From Salinimicrobium nanhaiense (GTDB taxonomy: Bacteria; Bacteroidota; Bacteroidia; Flavobacteriales; Flavobacteriaceae), in the NCBI GenBank assembly GCA_012038135.1, contig JAAVJQ010000007.1, forward strand, positions 1-64,000: a stretch of DNA of 64,000 nt. The letters are read 5' to 3'. The notes below the pieces were generated by a model that searched no databases, was not told the origin of the DNA, and saw only the letters and a list, made by a program, of their open reading frames with translations. Shown here one piece after another: positions 30,595 to 40,100 of the stretch (positions are counted from its first letter, which is position 1; every line of letters starts with the position of its first letter). The translations under genes and the position numbers were made by a program.

Positions 30595-31365
30595 ATGACA
30601 CTTGAGCAAACCAGAGATTCAATTGCTTTCAGGATCAAGCAATTAAGGAAAGAAAAGAAATTTTCCCAGACTTATGTTGCCCGGGATCTTTCAATTACCC
30701 AGGCTGCATACTCCCGAATTGAAAATGCAGCTAACGGAATAGTTGCTGAACACCTTATAAAACTAAGTGACATATTTGAAGTCACCACAGACTATATCTT
30801 AAAAGGAAATAAAAATTTGATAGAGGTTTCTTTTAAAACCGGATTTTTACCACTCATCACCTGTAAAGCTCATGCCGGATTTGTTGAAAATTTCAAAGGC
30901 GGGATCAATTTCGATGATAAAGATTGGTTTAAGATCCCCGGATTCAACCCCACTAAAGATCAGCGCTTATTTGAAGTTGAGGGAAATAGTATGCTTCCTA
31001 CGATCTTTCCCGGCGATGTATTGATCTCCCAGGTCCAGCAGGATATTTCTAAATTATTAAGTGGTAGTCTGATCTTATTGATCACACATTCTGAAATCCT
31101 TGCAAAAAGATTTGAGAAACTTCAGAAGGATACCATCTACGTGTCCAATGATAATATAGATTTTCCACAGCAGCAGTTGGAATTTCATATTTCAGAAATT
31201 CAGGAAGTCCTAATCATCCGGGGTAAGATCAGCAGTGCCTTAATTCCCGGCCACCAGGTAATTTCCAATAACAAGATCATTGAACTGGAAGAAAATATGG
31301 AACTTCTCAAAAAGGAAATGTTTTCTCTGCATAAAACTGTCAATCGCCTGAAAAGCCGGAATTAG
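30595..31365 (+). CDS. XRE-family regulator with S24 (LexA-like) peptidase domain
   Basis: 256-residue transcription factor. An N-terminal helix-turn-helix is at about 10-68 (IKQLRKEKKFSQTYVARDLS then ITQAAYSRIENAANG). The S24 domain is at about 90-205, with the catalytic Ser in VEGNSMLPTIFPGDVLI and the Lys in ILAKRFEKL. A C-terminal coiled coil (LEENMELLKKEMFSLHKTVNRL) is an addition not found in LexA. It resembles phage-type CI/HdiR repressors, but no prophage genes are nearby. Members of this type also act as stress regulators in Bacteroidota. The target is unknown. Confidence 0.85.
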   Translation: MTLEQTRDSIAFRIKQLRKEKKFSQTYVARDLSITQAAYSRIENAANGIVAEHLIKLSDIFEVTTDYILKGNKNLIEVSFKTGFLPLITCKAHAGFVENFKGGINFDDKDWFKIPGFNPTKDQRLFEVEGNSMLPTIFPGDVLISQVQQDISKLLSGSLILLITHSEILAKRFEKLQKDTIYVSNDNIDFPQQQLEFHISEIQEVLIIRGKISSALIPGHQVISNNKIIELEENMELLKKEMFSLHKTVNRLKSRN

Positions 31366-31456
31366 ATTAACAATTTTGAAAATCAAAGAAGTTAATATTC
31401 TTCCACTTCTAATGTTTTTTGGCTAATTTTCCTACAAATCTTCAACAAGTTAATTT

Positions 31457-32281
31457 TTGGGCAAATCAAAAGTTCATCAAACAGCTAAAGAATACAGCCG
31501 TGGAATCATAGGCGGCCTGCTCTTTAGTTTACCGTTGCTCTACACAATGGAGGTCTGGTGGACAGGATTTATTGCTTTTCCCGAAAAATTAATGGGATGT
31601 ATAGTCTTCACTTTTCTAATCCTCTTAGGTTACAACAAACATGTGGGCGTGCGGGAAGATCAGTCTACTGCCGATCTTTTTCGGGAATCTGTAGAAGAGA
31701 TTGGGCTTGCCTTTGTAGTTACTTTCCTGTTCTTACTGCTCATCAACAAAATAGGTCTTACGATGTCTTTTAGGGAGATCGCTGGGAAAGTCATTTTGGA
31801 ATCTATGATCGTGGCAATAGGGATCTCCGTTGGTACAGAGCAGCTTGGGCAGGAGGATAAGGTTGGAAATGAGAAAAAGAAGAAAAAAGAAGGCAGTACC
31901 ACGCAAATGTTGGTCCTTGCCTTGTGCGGGGCGGTTTTAGTATCTTCTTCTGTTGCTCCAACAGAAGAAATTTTGATCATTGCTATCGCCAGTACCCCCG
32001 TTCACTTGCTGCTTATGGTGCTACTCTCTCTTTTGTTATGTACAATGATTTTAGGATATATAGACTTTAAGAATACCTCTCATGAGGAAGCAGATCTAAA
32101 ACGTACCTGGAATCTGGTAGTGATAAGTTATTTGTCCGCCCTCCTGGTATCTTTCATTATGCTGTGGTTCTTTGACAGGATAGAGGGCTATGGTCCCGGG
32201 ATTATTGTAGCGCAGGTCATAGTACTTGGAGTACCGGCAGCACTGGGAGCTTCGGCGGGAAGATTAATCATTGGCAGGTAG
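31457..32281 (+). CDS. TIGR02587-family membrane protein
   Basis: 274-residue inner-membrane protein with about seven helices, matching the TIGR02587 pattern: YSRGIIGGLLFSLPLLYTMEVWW at the N-terminus, FRESVEEIGLAFVV, and GAVLVSSSVAPTEEILIIAIAST in the second half, with a basic cytoplasmic loop (EKKKKKEG). Start codon TTG at 31457; no closer ATG fits the conserved N-terminus. It is followed after 5 bases by its usual partner, a TIGR02588 protein. No function is known for either. Confidence 0.85.
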   Translation: MGKSKVHQTAKEYSRGIIGGLLFSLPLLYTMEVWWTGFIAFPEKLMGCIVFTFLILLGYNKHVGVREDQSTADLFRESVEEIGLAFVVTFLFLLLINKIGLTMSFREIAGKVILESMIVAIGISVGTEQLGQEDKVGNEKKKKKEGSTTQMLVLALCGAVLVSSSVAPTEEILIIAIASTPVHLLLMVLLSLLLCTMILGYIDFKNTSHEEADLKRTWNLVVISYLSALLVSFIMLWFFDRIEGYGPGIIVAQVIVLGVPAALGASAGRLIIGR

Positions 32282-32286
32282 AAAAT

Positions 32287-32673
32287 ATGGGAAACAAAAA
32301 TGAAAGGAATATCCTTGAAAATATCACTTTTTATAGTGGTATAGTAATATTGATCATACTCTTAATTTATCTCGGCTTCGGAATTGTCAAAAATGATAAT
32401 AAACCTCCTGAACTTACCGTCAGTATTTCTGAAGATCCAAATTCCGCAGGTACAAAATATAAGATAGAAGTTGAGAATGTAGGGGAGAAGACCGCCGAAG
32501 CTGCAATTATTAATTTTGAGCTTTACGATAACGGAAAAGTTGCAGGCAAGGCAGAGTTGCAGATCGGTTATGTACCACAGCACTCCAAAGAGATAGGCTT
32601 TATTGTTTTTCCCGGACAACAAACTCCGGCAGATTCCATTGTAATCAATTCGATGAGCTATATTCAGCCATAG
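32287..32673 (+). CDS. TIGR02588-family protein
   Basis: 128-residue protein with one N-terminal membrane anchor (ITFYSGIVILIILLIYLGFGI) and a periplasmic beta-sandwich (PPELTVSISEDPNSAGTKYK then IEVENVGEKTAEAAIINFEL). Members of TIGR02588 are almost always encoded beside TIGR02587, as here (5-bp gap), so the two probably form one envelope complex. Function unknown. Confidence 0.83.
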   Translation: MGNKNERNILENITFYSGIVILIILLIYLGFGIVKNDNKPPELTVSISEDPNSAGTKYKIEVENVGEKTAEAAIINFELYDNGKVAGKAELQIGYVPQHSKEIGFIVFPGQQTPADSIVINSMSYIQP

Positions 32674-32692
32674 GTGGCACTTCAGAAAAAAA

Positions 32693-32890
32693 TCAATCTT
32701 CCGTTTCCTTTCCGAATAAAAAATTCAAAGAATTGAGAGGATAGATATTTTGAAAAACAATGGCCACAACTGCCATAACCGAAATGGATAGAACCATGCC
32801 CATTAAACTCCACACCGCACCACCCGGGATAACAAAGAGAATAACGATTTCTTGTATTTGAAATCTCATTCCTGCTTGCACTTTGTCCAA
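32693..32890 (-). CDS. Possible small membrane protein
   Basis: Minus-strand frame of 65 codons (a second ATG at 32869 gives 58). It has one or two hydrophobic segments (IVILFVIPGGAVWSLMGMVL then SISVMAVVAIVF) and a polar end FLFGKETED. It is convergent with the TIGR02588 gene, and its start lies next to the metH promoter. Composition favours a real membrane peptide, but nothing else supports it. Confidence 0.4.
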   Translation of the reverse strand: MDKVQAGMRFQIQEIVILFVIPGGAVWSLMGMVLSISVMAVVAIVFQNIYPLNSLNFLFGKETED

Positions 32891-32905
32891 AACCTGTTAT
32901 ATTTG
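32876..32905 (+). promoter_or_regulatory. Promoter of the met riboswitch operon
   Basis: TTG at 32876-32878, a 19-base spacer and TATATTTG at 32898-32905: a perfect Bacteroidota promoter. Transcription would start near 32912, about 25 bases before the riboswitch. Confidence 0.75.
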
Positions 32906-32936
32906 CCCTTTACGTTCTTAATTATACTTTAACCAG

Positions 32937-33033
32937 TTATCAAGAAAGGTGGAGGGATTAGACCCTTTGAAGCCTTGGCAACCCTCCCGTTGGGAGAAGG
33001 TGCTAAATTCTACCACGACCTGTGGATAGATAA
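32937..33033 (+). ncRNA. SAM-I (S-box) riboswitch
   Basis: The P1 stem pairs TTATC (32937-32941) with GATAA (33029-33033). Between them are the conserved S-box parts: AAGAAAGGTGGAGGGATTAGA, then CCCTTTGAAGCCTTGGCAACC and GGTGCTAAATTCTACC. It binds S-adenosylmethionine and reduces expression of the methionine genes when SAM is high. It lies 48 bases before metH. No separate intrinsic terminator is seen before the gene, so control may be at translation initiation. Confidence 0.93.
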
Positions 33034-33080
33034 CGAAGAATTCTTCCCCCTCTTCTTTTTTGATAATGCAATTTTTATTC

Positions 33081-34097
33081 ATGTCAAAATTAGAAGACCT
33101 TCTCTCAAAAAAAATATTGATCCTCGATGGTGCAATGGGCACCATGCTCCAGGACTATAAATTCAAAGAAACCGATTTCCGCGGAAATAGGTTTCAGGAT
33201 TGGCCCGTGCCTTTACAGGGGAACAATGATTTGCTATCCATCACTCAGCCGCAGGCAATTGCCGAGATCCATCGAAAATATTTTCTCGCAGGTGCAGATA
33301 TTGTGGAAACCAATACTTTCTCTGCCACCTCTGTCGCCATGGCCGATTATCAAATGCAGGAACTGGTTTATGAACTCAATTATGAGTCGGCAAGGATCGC
33401 AAAGGAGGTAGCAGTAGCTGTTACCGCAGAAGATCCCCAAAAGCCACGATTTGTTGCCGGTGCCATTGGTCCCACCAACAAAACCGCCAGCATGTCTCCC
33501 AATGTCAATGATCCCGGCTACCGCGCAGTTACCTTCGATGACCTTTATAAAGCCTACAAGGAGCAGGCGAGAGCGCTTATTGATGGCGGAGTGGACGTGC
33601 TGCTCGTGGAAACCGTTTTTGACACCCTTAACGCCAAGGCTGCCCTGTTTGCAATTGACGAGCTTAAAGAGGAGCTGGCGGTGGAAATTCCGGTAATGAT
33701 AAGCGGAACTATCACCGATGCTTCCGGCAGGACCCTTAGCGGTCAAACGGCAGAAGCTTTTCTAATTTCTGTATCACATATTCCTTTGCTTAGCGTAGGC
33801 TTCAACTGTGCTTTGGGTGCAAAGCAATTGACGCCACACCTGGAGGTGCTTTCTCAAAAAACCAGTTACGGAGTATCAGCTTATCCCAACGCCGGTCTGC
33901 CCAATGCTTTTGGAGAATATGAACAATCTCCTGAAGAAATGGCTAACCAAACCAGGGAATATCTGGAAAGAGGGCTGGTAAATATTTTGGGCGGCTGTTG
34001 TGGTACAACTCCGGCGCACATAAAGGCCATTGCAGAAGTAGCCTCCGAATATCCTTCCAGATCTCTCAAAAAGAATCTACAATCTGAAATCCTGTAA
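33081..34097 (+). CDS. metH: Methionine synthase, homocysteine-binding subunit (split MetH, N part)
   Basis: 338-residue homocysteine S-methyltransferase domain: a zinc-dependent barrel that activates homocysteine for methylation. Cys ligands are in VGFNCALGA and the [10 protein letters not shown] pair; [12 protein letters not shown] opens the domain. In most bacteria this is the first domain of one MetH chain; here, as in many Bacteroidota, it is a separate gene, followed after 2 bases by the rest of the enzyme. Start chosen at ATG 33081 (MSKLEDLLS), not the earlier in-frame ATGs. It is the first gene under the SAM riboswitch. Confidence 0.93.
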   Translation: MSKLEDLLSKKILILDGAMGTMLQDYKFKETDFRGNRFQDWPVPLQGNNDLLSITQPQAIAEIHRKYFLAGADIVETNTFSATSVAMADYQMQELVYELNYESARIAKEVAVAVTAEDPQKPRFVAGAIGPTNKTASMSPNVNDPGYRAVTFDDLYKAYKEQARALIDGGVDVLLVETVFDTLNAKAALFAIDELKEELAVEIPVMISGTITDASGRTLSGQTAEAFLISVSHIPLLSVGFNCALGAKQLTPHLEVLSQKTSYGVSAYPNAGLPNAFGEYEQSPEEMANQTREYLERGLVNILGGCCGTTPAHIKAIAEVASEYPSRSLKKNLQSEIL

Positions 34098-34099
34098 CC

Positions 34100-36811
34100 A
34101 TGGGCGAAAAACGAGCATTAAAGTTGTCGGGTCTGGAACCTTTGGTAATTACTCCCGAAAGTAATTTTATAAACGTTGGAGAACGCACAAATGTGGCAGG
34201 TTCAAAAAAATTCCTGAGGCTAATCAATGAAGAAGAATTCGAAGAAGCCCTGAATATTGCCCGGGAGCAGGTGGAAGGCGGTGCCCAGATCATCGATGTG
34301 AATATGGATGACGGACTCATTGACGGAAAAGCAGCTATGGTGAAATTCCTCAACCTTATAGCATCGGAACCAGATATTTCCAGAGTTCCGGTAATGATCG
34401 ACAGTTCCAAGTGGGAAATTCTTGAAGCCGGCCTGCAGGTAGTGCAGGGAAAATGTGTGGTGAATTCCGTAAGTCTCAAGGAAGGCGAAGAGGAGTTCCT
34501 AAAGCAGGCGCGAAAGATAAGAAGATATGGTGCGGCAGTGATCATAATGGCCTTTGATGAAGTTGGGCAGGCAGATAACTATGAGAGAAGGATCGAAATA
34601 GCAAAGCGCTCCTATGACCTGCTCACACAAAAAGTGAATTTCCCTCCCGAGGATATCATCTTTGACCTCAATATTTTTCCGGTAGGGACAGGCATGGAGG
34701 AACACAGGAAGAATGCTATTCATTATATTGAAGCTACGCGTTGGGTTAAAGAAAACCTTCCCCATGTAAGCCTTAGCGGCGGAGTTAGCAATGTTTCCTT
34801 TTCTTTCCGCGGAAATAATCCGGTTAGAGAGGCTATGCATTCTGTCTTTCTGTATCATGCTATACAAGCCGGAATGAATATGGGTATTGTTAATCCGGCG
34901 CTTTTGGAGGTCTATGATAATATTCCCAAAGATCTGCTGGAGCATGTGGAGGATGTGATCCTGGACCGAAGGGATGATGCCACCGAACGACTGCTCACTT
35001 TTGCTGAACAGGTAGTGGCGACAAAAAAGGAAAATAAGCAGGATCTTTCCTGGAGAGAAAATCCCCTGCAGGAGCGCATTACTCATGCTCTTGTGAAAGG
35101 TATTGACAGCTATATCACCGAAGATATCGAGGAAGCCCGAAGACAGGTTGATAAACCTATTGAAGTCATTGAAGGCCCTTTAATGATAGGAATGAATGTG
35201 GTGGGAGATCTCTTTGGCAGCGGAAAAATGTTTCTGCCCCAGGTAGTTAAATCGGCCAGGGTGATGAAAAAGGCGGTGGCTTACCTGTTGCCGTTTATCG
35301 ATGAAGAGAAAGCCTCTGCCCCCCATGCCCCCTCCGGGGGCCGGGGGGCAAAGGGGAAAGTTCTTTTAGCCACAGTCAAAGGCGACGTGCACGATATTGG
35401 AAAGAACATTGTAGGAGTGGTACTTGGCTGTAACAACTATGAGATCGTTGACCTGGGGGTAATGGTGCCGCCGGAGAAGATCATTGAGACAGCTAAAACT
35501 GAAAATGTAGATATCATTGGCCTTAGCGGACTCATAACTCCATCTCTTGATGAAATGGTGCATCTGGCTGCGGAAATGGAGCGGCAGGATTTCCATATTC
35601 CCCTGCTCATTGGGGGCGCGACGACCTCAAAAGCACATACAGCGGTGAAGATCGATCCTCAATATAAGCAGGCGGTGGTGCATGTGAATGATGCCTCCCG
35701 CGCAGTGACCATTGTGGGAGATCTGCTGAAGGAAAGCAGCCGGAAAAAATATATGGATGACCTGAAGGCCGAATACGATAAATTCAGGCAGAACTTCCAC
35801 AAGCGCAGTAAAGTGAAAGAATATCTGTCGATTGAGGAGACGAGGAAAAACAAGTTCAGGATCGATTGGAAAAATTCAGAAATAACTAAGCCCAAAAATC
35901 TGGGCGTTCAGGTGATAGAGGACCTGGAGCTGGAAAAGCTGGAAAGATATATCGACTGGTCACCATTTTTCAGAAGTTGGGAACTGCATGGAAGATTTCC
36001 GGAAATCCTGAAAGATGAGGTGGTGGGCGAGCAGGCTTCTTCCCTGTTTGCTGATGCACAGGCCTTGCTGAAAAGGATCTTTAAAGAGAACCTTCTAAAG
36101 GCTAAGGCTGTTTACGGACTCTTTCCTGCAAACGCCGTTAACGATGATGATGTTGAAATTGTAACTCCTCAAAAAGGGAGAAAACTCCACACTTTTCGAA
36201 CCCTGAGACAGCAATTAAAGAAGTATGAAGGGAAACCTAATTTTGCACTGGCAGACTTCGTAGCCCCTAAAGATTCCGGAATTCAGGATTATATGGGCTG
36301 CTTCTGTGTTACTGCCGGCTTTGGGACAGATGAGCTTGCTAAAAAATTTGAGGCCGAACATGATGACTATAATTCTATCATGATCAAAGCCCTGGCCGAC
36401 AGGTTGGCTGAAGCTTTTGCAGAATATCTGCATGAAAAGGTGAGAAAAGAGGATTGGGGTTATGCTGCAGATGAACGTCTCAGTAATGAGGAATTGATCA
36501 AAGAGAGCTACAAAGGTATTCGCCCTGCTCCGGGCTATCCCGCATGTCCAGATCATCTTGAGAAACAAACCATATGGAAAGTGCTTGATGTTGATAAGAG
36601 AATAGGAGTGATACTTACAGAAAGTCTGGCAATGTGGCCGGCAGCAAGTGTGAGCGGCTACTACTTCGGAAATCCGGAAGCCAGATATTTTGGAGTCGGG
36701 AAGATCTGCAGAGACCAGGTAGACGATTTTGCAACAAGAAAAGGAATCGCCACAGAAGAAGCAGAAAAATGGTTAAGTCCCACGATCACCGATGAACTTC
36801 CCAAAAATTAA
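34100..36811 (+). CDS. metH: Methionine synthase, folate/cobalamin/activation part (split MetH, C part)
   Basis: 903 residues carrying the other MetH domains in order: pterin-binding barrel (about 15-280, [14 protein letters not shown]), helical cap (about 310-400), cobalamin domain with the Co-ligating His431 in [11 protein letters not shown], and the AdoMet-binding activation domain (about 570-900, [12 protein letters not shown]). It transfers the methyl group from methyl-tetrahydrofolate via cobalamin to homocysteine bound on the separate N subunit. The linker before the cobalamin domain (about 406-419) contains an in-frame GC-rich palindrome absent from the usual protein. It runs into metF. 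Confidence 0.94.
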   Translation: MGEKRALKLSGLEPLVITPESNFINVGERTNVAGSKKFLRLINEEEFEEALNIAREQVEGGAQIIDVNMDDGLIDGKAAMVKFLNLIASEPDISRVPVMIDSSKWEILEAGLQVVQGKCVVNSVSLKEGEEEFLKQARKIRRYGAAVIIMAFDEVGQADNYERRIEIAKRSYDLLTQKVNFPPEDIIFDLNIFPVGTGMEEHRKNAIHYIEATRWVKENLPHVSLSGGVSNVSFSFRGNNPVREAMHSVFLYHAIQAGMNMGIVNPALLEVYDNIPKDLLEHVEDVILDRRDDATERLLTFAEQVVATKKENKQDLSWRENPLQERITHALVKGIDSYITEDIEEARRQVDKPIEVIEGPLMIGMNVVGDLFGSGKMFLPQVVKSARVMKKAVAYLLPFIDEEKASAPHAPSGGRGAKGKVLLATVKGDVHDIGKNIVGVVLGCNNYEIVDLGVMVPPEKIIETAKTENVDIIGLSGLITPSLDEMVHLAAEMERQDFHIPLLIGGATTSKAHTAVKIDPQYKQAVVHVNDASRAVTIVGDLLKESSRKKYMDDLKAEYDKFRQNFHKRSKVKEYLSIEETRKNKFRIDWKNSEITKPKNLGVQVIEDLELEKLERYIDWSPFFRSWELHGRFPEILKDEVVGEQASSLFADAQALLKRIFKENLLKAKAVYGLFPANAVNDDDVEIVTPQKGRKLHTFRTLRQQLKKYEGKPNFALADFVAPKDSGIQDYMGCFCVTAGFGTDELAKKFEAEHDDYNSIMIKALADRLAEAFAEYLHEKVRKEDWGYAADERLSNEELIKESYKGIRPAPGYPACPDHLEKQTIWKVLDVDKRIGVILTESLAMWPAASVSGYYFGNPEARYFGVGKICRDQVDDFATRKGIATEEAEKWLSPTITDELPKN
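35317..35358 (+). repeat. REP-like palindrome inside metH
   Basis: GC-rich segment with a CCCCCTCCGGGGG hairpin and flanking TGCCCC/GGGGCA, encoding a short Ala/Pro/Gly-rich linker ([14 protein letters not shown]). Base composition is very unlike the gene around it. Its form resembles the intergenic CCCCTCC...GGAGGGG repeats (1404-1442). Confidence 0.7.
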
Positions 36812-36824
36812 AAAGCAAGACCGA

Positions 36825-37781
36825 ATGAAAATTACAGAACATATTCAAGGAGCGGGAGGGAAGACCTTATTCTCTTTTGAGATCCTTCCGCCTTTAAAAG
36901 GGCATAATGTACAGGGCATTTTTGACGGGATAGATCCGCTCATGGAGTTCAGGCCTCCATTCATTGATGTGACCTATCATCGGGAAGAATATGTATATAT
37001 TGAGAGGGAAAAGGGCCTTCTGGAAAAGAGGGTGGTGAGAAAACGTCCCGGCACAGTGGGTATTTGTGCAGCGATCCAGAGCAAATATAAAGTAGATGCT
37101 GTGCCACATATTCTTTGCGGGGGATTTTCCAAAGAAGACACAGAGAATTTTCTCATTGATCTGGATTTTTTGGGGATTCAAAATGTGATGGCCTTACGGG
37201 GAGATGCGGTAAAAAGTGAATTGTATTTTAAACCTGAAGCAGATGGCCACAATTATGCCTGTGATCTGGTAAAACAGGTTTCAGAAATGAATGAGGGGAA
37301 CTTCCTGGACGAGGCATTGGAAAATGGTCATAAAACACAATTCTGTATAGGAGTCGCGGGCTATCCCGAAAAACATATGGAAGCCCCCAGTCTGGACCGG
37401 GACATTCAACACCTCAAGTCAAAGCAGGAAGCGGGAGCAGCCTATGTGGTGACCCAAATGTTCTTCGATAATTCCAGCTATTTTAATTTCGTTGAAAAAT
37501 GCAGGCAAAGTGGAATTCATATTCCTATCATTCCCGGGCTAAAACCTATTTCGGTAAAAAACCATCTAAGCCTCATTCCACACCGCTTCCATGTGGATCT
37601 TCCGTCAGAACTTGTCCAGGAGGTGGAAAAGTGCAGTTCCAACCAGCAGGTGCAGGAAGTGGGAATTGAATGGTGCATTCAACAGAGCAGGGAACTGGTG
37701 GCTGCGGGAGTGCCGGTATTGCATTATTATTCTATGGGGAAGAGTGAAAATATAAGAAGGATTGCTTCGGAAGTTTTTTAA
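36825..37781 (+). CDS. metF: Methylenetetrahydrofolate reductase
   Basis: 318-residue FAD enzyme reducing 5,10-methylene- to 5-methyl-tetrahydrofolate, the methyl donor of MetH. The N-terminal FSFEILPP motif holds the catalytic Glu. FIDVTYHRE, LRGDA, the IGVAGYPEKHMEAP block and VTQMFFDNSSYF are typical of MetF. Start chosen at ATG 36825 (MKITEHIQG), 13 bases after the metH stop; an upstream ATG would overlap metH. Third and last gene of the SAM-controlled operon. Confidence 0.94.
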   Translation: MKITEHIQGAGGKTLFSFEILPPLKGHNVQGIFDGIDPLMEFRPPFIDVTYHREEYVYIEREKGLLEKRVVRKRPGTVGICAAIQSKYKVDAVPHILCGGFSKEDTENFLIDLDFLGIQNVMALRGDAVKSELYFKPEADGHNYACDLVKQVSEMNEGNFLDEALENGHKTQFCIGVAGYPEKHMEAPSLDRDIQHLKSKQEAGAAYVVTQMFFDNSSYFNFVEKCRQSGIHIPIIPGLKPISVKNHLSLIPHRFHVDLPSELVQEVEKCSSNQQVQEVGIEWCIQQSRELVAAGVPVLHYYSMGKSENIRRIASEVF

Positions 37782-37876
37782 TTTCAGCCATTTATCTCCT
37801 TTTTCTTCAGAAGAAAAGCGGAAGCAGTAACAAATTGAGCATTAATCCGTCGTATTAGAAGATCCAACAACTTTAG

Positions 37877-38284
37877 ATGATGCGATTAATTATTGGTGCT
37901 CTCATTCTGCTTACTGCTTTCCTTTCCTATAAAATCAGCTCCTCTGAATTTTTCCTGATTGCCTTGATTTTTCTTGCCTTATTATTTCTGGTCCTCATAG
38001 GGATCATAAGAAGTTTTAGAAGGATCAATTTCAAATATGCGGAAATCCCGTTATTAGTGATCTGCATCTCTTTGGTGGGAATACTTGTGTCGCTCCTGCG
38101 GCCTTACAACGAACCTGTGAAAAGTTCTGCTGATGCCGGAGAAAATTTGGAATATGCTTATAAAACCGATCAGGAGGACCGGCGACAATTAAGGTCTTAC
38201 GTAGATTTTTTTAGTGAGCTTAAAGACCGTGACAGGCGAAGGCTTCAGCAGGTAAAAAAGATCCTAAGTGGAAATAAGGATTAA
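37877..38284 (+). CDS. Membrane protein, N part of an interrupted DUF6624-like gene
   Basis: 135 codons. Two to three transmembrane helices (IIGALILLTAFLSYKI, FFLIALIFLALLFLVLIGII, IPLLVICISLVGILVSLL) are followed by a soluble start, YKTDQEDRRQLRSYVDFFSE. The last segment, DRDRRRLQQVKKILSGNKD, resembles the first half of DUF6624-type domains. A TAA at 38282-38284 ends it, but the same frame continues open for 75 more codons with the second half of the domain. It may be made as a truncated protein. Confidence 0.6.
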   Translation: MMRLIIGALILLTAFLSYKISSSEFFLIALIFLALLFLVLIGIIRSFRRINFKYAEIPLLVICISLVGILVSLLRPYNEPVKSSADAGENLEYAYKTDQEDRRQLRSYVDFFSELKDRDRRRLQQVKKILSGNKD

Positions 38285-38512
38285 AAATCCTTAGATAAAT
38301 TTCACGCAGCCTTTGTACTGCACCACAGCCAGCAAAGTGAGGAATATCAACTTGCTGCCGGTTTAGCTGAGGCGGCTGCAAAAGATCCTGAACTTAAAGA
38401 TATTTATGAGGTACAGTGGTTGAAAAAAGCTGCCTATGACCGGTGGATGGTTTCTATAGGGGAACCTGAAAAGTACAATACTCAGAATAAACTTGATATT
38501 GACATCAATTAA
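38285..38512 (+). pseudogene. C part of the interrupted DUF6624-like gene
   Basis: In-frame continuation of the previous gene after a single TAA. It reads KSLDKFHAAFVLHHSQQSEE, then YQLAAGLAEAAAKDPEL and WLKKAAYDRWMVSIGEPEKY with NTQ, matching the family end (DxFHAAxIxQH...WLAxAAYDRxLxxxGxPQxYGTQ). There is no start codon of its own. A single change from TTA (Leu) to TAA would explain the break. Confidence 0.7.
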
Positions 38513-38663
38513 GTGGATTAGAAGAAATTTTAATTATCCAGCTCTTCGGAAAAAATACATCCTTCAAAAATAGCATTTTAGGAAGCCTCTATGGAAGATC
38601 CTTATTTTCAGGAAAGAGAGTTTGACCTTATCCTCCCTTAACTTTCCTTAGAAAAAGCAGGTG

Positions 38664-38671
38664 TAAATTTG
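38664..38671 (+). promoter_or_regulatory. -7 box before the DUF808 gene
   Basis: TAAATTTG, an exact TAnnTTTG element, 45 bases upstream of the start codon; no TTG at the matching -33 position. Confidence 0.45.
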
Positions 38672-38715
38672 TTTTTAATTTCGCTTATCTTGCTCTCCTT
38701 AAAACTTAAAAAAGT

Positions 38716-39597
38716 ATGGCTTCAGGATTTTTTGCACTTCTGGATGATATAGCAACTTTAATGGATGACGTGGCGATGATGTCTAAAGTCGCCGGAAAGA
38801 AAACAGCAGGGATCCTGGGAGATGATCTTGCGGTGAACGCCGAGAAAGCTTCCGGATTCGTATCAGACCGGGAATTGCCTGTCCTTTGGGCTATTACAAA
38901 AGGTTCCTTTTTGAACAAGCTGATCATCTTGCCCCTGGCATTCTTGTTAAGTGCTTTTTTACCCGCCGCTGTGACTGTCATCCTGGTCCTTGGAGGACTC
39001 TATCTGGCTTATGAAGGGGCCGAAAAGATCTATGAATTTTTCTTTCCGCATGCCCATCCTGCAGATACGCCAAAAGTTGAAAAATTTTCAGAAGAAGAGA
39101 TCCTTGCTCTGGAAAAAGAGAAGATCAAATCTGCAATTGTGACCGATTTTATTCTTTCGGTAGAGATCGTAATAATCGCCTTGGGCAGTGTAGTAGAGGA
39201 AACCCTTGTCACTAAGATCCTGGTCGTAACGATAATTGCCCTCGTGGCAACAGTGGGAGTTTATGGAATTGTGGCTCTTATTGTGAGAATGGACGAATAT
39301 GGGACCAAACTTATCAACTATAATGATAAGGAAAATTCGATTTCAGATAAGCTCGGGAAGTTCCTTGTGGCTGCTTTACCTAAGATCATAAAAAGCCTTT
39401 CGGTGATAGGAACTCTTGCCTTACTTCTGGTTTCAGGAGGTATCTTTGTTCACAATCTTCATTTCGTGCACGAGCTGGTAGAGCATCTTCCTATCCCTGG
39501 AATTATTGCTGAATTCATAGTGGGACTCATAGTGGGAATTATTGTCCTTCTATTCATCATGCTTCTCAGCAAGATTTGGAAAGCATTGAAAAAATAA
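38716..39597 (+). CDS. DUF808-family membrane protein
   Basis: 293-residue inner-membrane protein of the YedI/DUF808 family. The soluble N-terminus MASGFFALLDDIATLMDDVA then MSKVAGKKTAGILGDDLAVN is the family signature; several helices follow (LIILPLAFLLSAFLPAAVTVILVLGGLYLAYEG in two segments, IIALVATVGVYGIVALIV, IIVLLFIMLLSKIW). E. coli YedI is uncharacterised. Monocistronic, with its own -7 box upstream. Confidence 0.88.
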   Translation: MASGFFALLDDIATLMDDVAMMSKVAGKKTAGILGDDLAVNAEKASGFVSDRELPVLWAITKGSFLNKLIILPLAFLLSAFLPAAVTVILVLGGLYLAYEGAEKIYEFFFPHAHPADTPKVEKFSEEEILALEKEKIKSAIVTDFILSVEIVIIALGSVVEETLVTKILVVTIIALVATVGVYGIVALIVRMDEYGTKLINYNDKENSISDKLGKFLVAALPKIIKSLSVIGTLALLLVSGGIFVHNLHFVHELVEHLPIPGIIAEFIVGLIVGIIVLLFIMLLSKIWKALKK

Positions 39598-39696
39598 AAT
39601 CCAATTTTAGTGGTCCAACCATCATTAGTGAGTGAAGTTTAACATATTACCGCAGCTTTTCTTAAAATTTCGTTAATGTTATTCAGTTGAAATACT

Positions 39697-39704
39697 TATA
39701 TTTG
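39697..39704 (+). promoter_or_regulatory. -7 box before a small membrane protein
   Basis: TATATTTG, an exact TAnnTTTG match, 71 bases before the proposed start of the 62-residue gene. Confidence 0.45.
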
Positions 39705-39774
39705 CGTTGAAATACATTAACCTACGGATCTTTTTTAAGATTTTTCTTACAAAGATTTGATTAAACTGATGTTT

Positions 39775-39963
39775 ATGGATGCTGCTAATTTTGAAGAAAG
39801 ACCGGAAAACAAATGGGGATCAATAGTGGACAAAATGGCCAATCTCCTGTTTTTTGTGGTGTGCGTGATCATGTTATTTAGCGTTTCATGGATACTCTTT
39901 GATAAAGGAGCAGTAATGGTCGCCCAGGACATAGTAAGTATCAATCCCACGGCTGCCTGGTAA
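39775..39963 (+). CDS. Small single-pass membrane protein, 62 residues
   Basis: A polar start (DAANFEERPENKWGSIVDK), one membrane helix (MANLLFFVVCVIMLFSVSWIL) and a short polar tail. ATG 39775 was chosen; ATG 39769 and TTG 39757 are also in frame. A good promoter element upstream supports expression. No family recognised. Confidence 0.55.
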   Translation: MDAANFEERPENKWGSIVDKMANLLFFVVCVIMLFSVSWILFDKGAVMVAQDIVSINPTAAW

Positions 39964-40100
39964 TTAACTTTTCGGGATATACTTCAAATTTATTCTGACT
40001 ATTCCGTTTTTGGATTCAAAGCGCTTTCCGGTACCTCTACCGGAAGTACCAGCTGTAATTCCCCTATTTTTCCTAACTTTATTGGTTTGAAATCAGCCTT

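Noticed and set aside
30595..31365. Prophage, because of a CI/S24-type regulator here and a holin-family gene at 47 kb
   Set aside because: No integrase, structural, terminase or lysis genes are near either one; both families are common outside phages.
37877..38512. Programmed stop-codon readthrough in the DUF6624-like gene
   Set aside because: TAA is the least likely stop for readthrough and no stimulating structure is seen; a point mutation is simpler.
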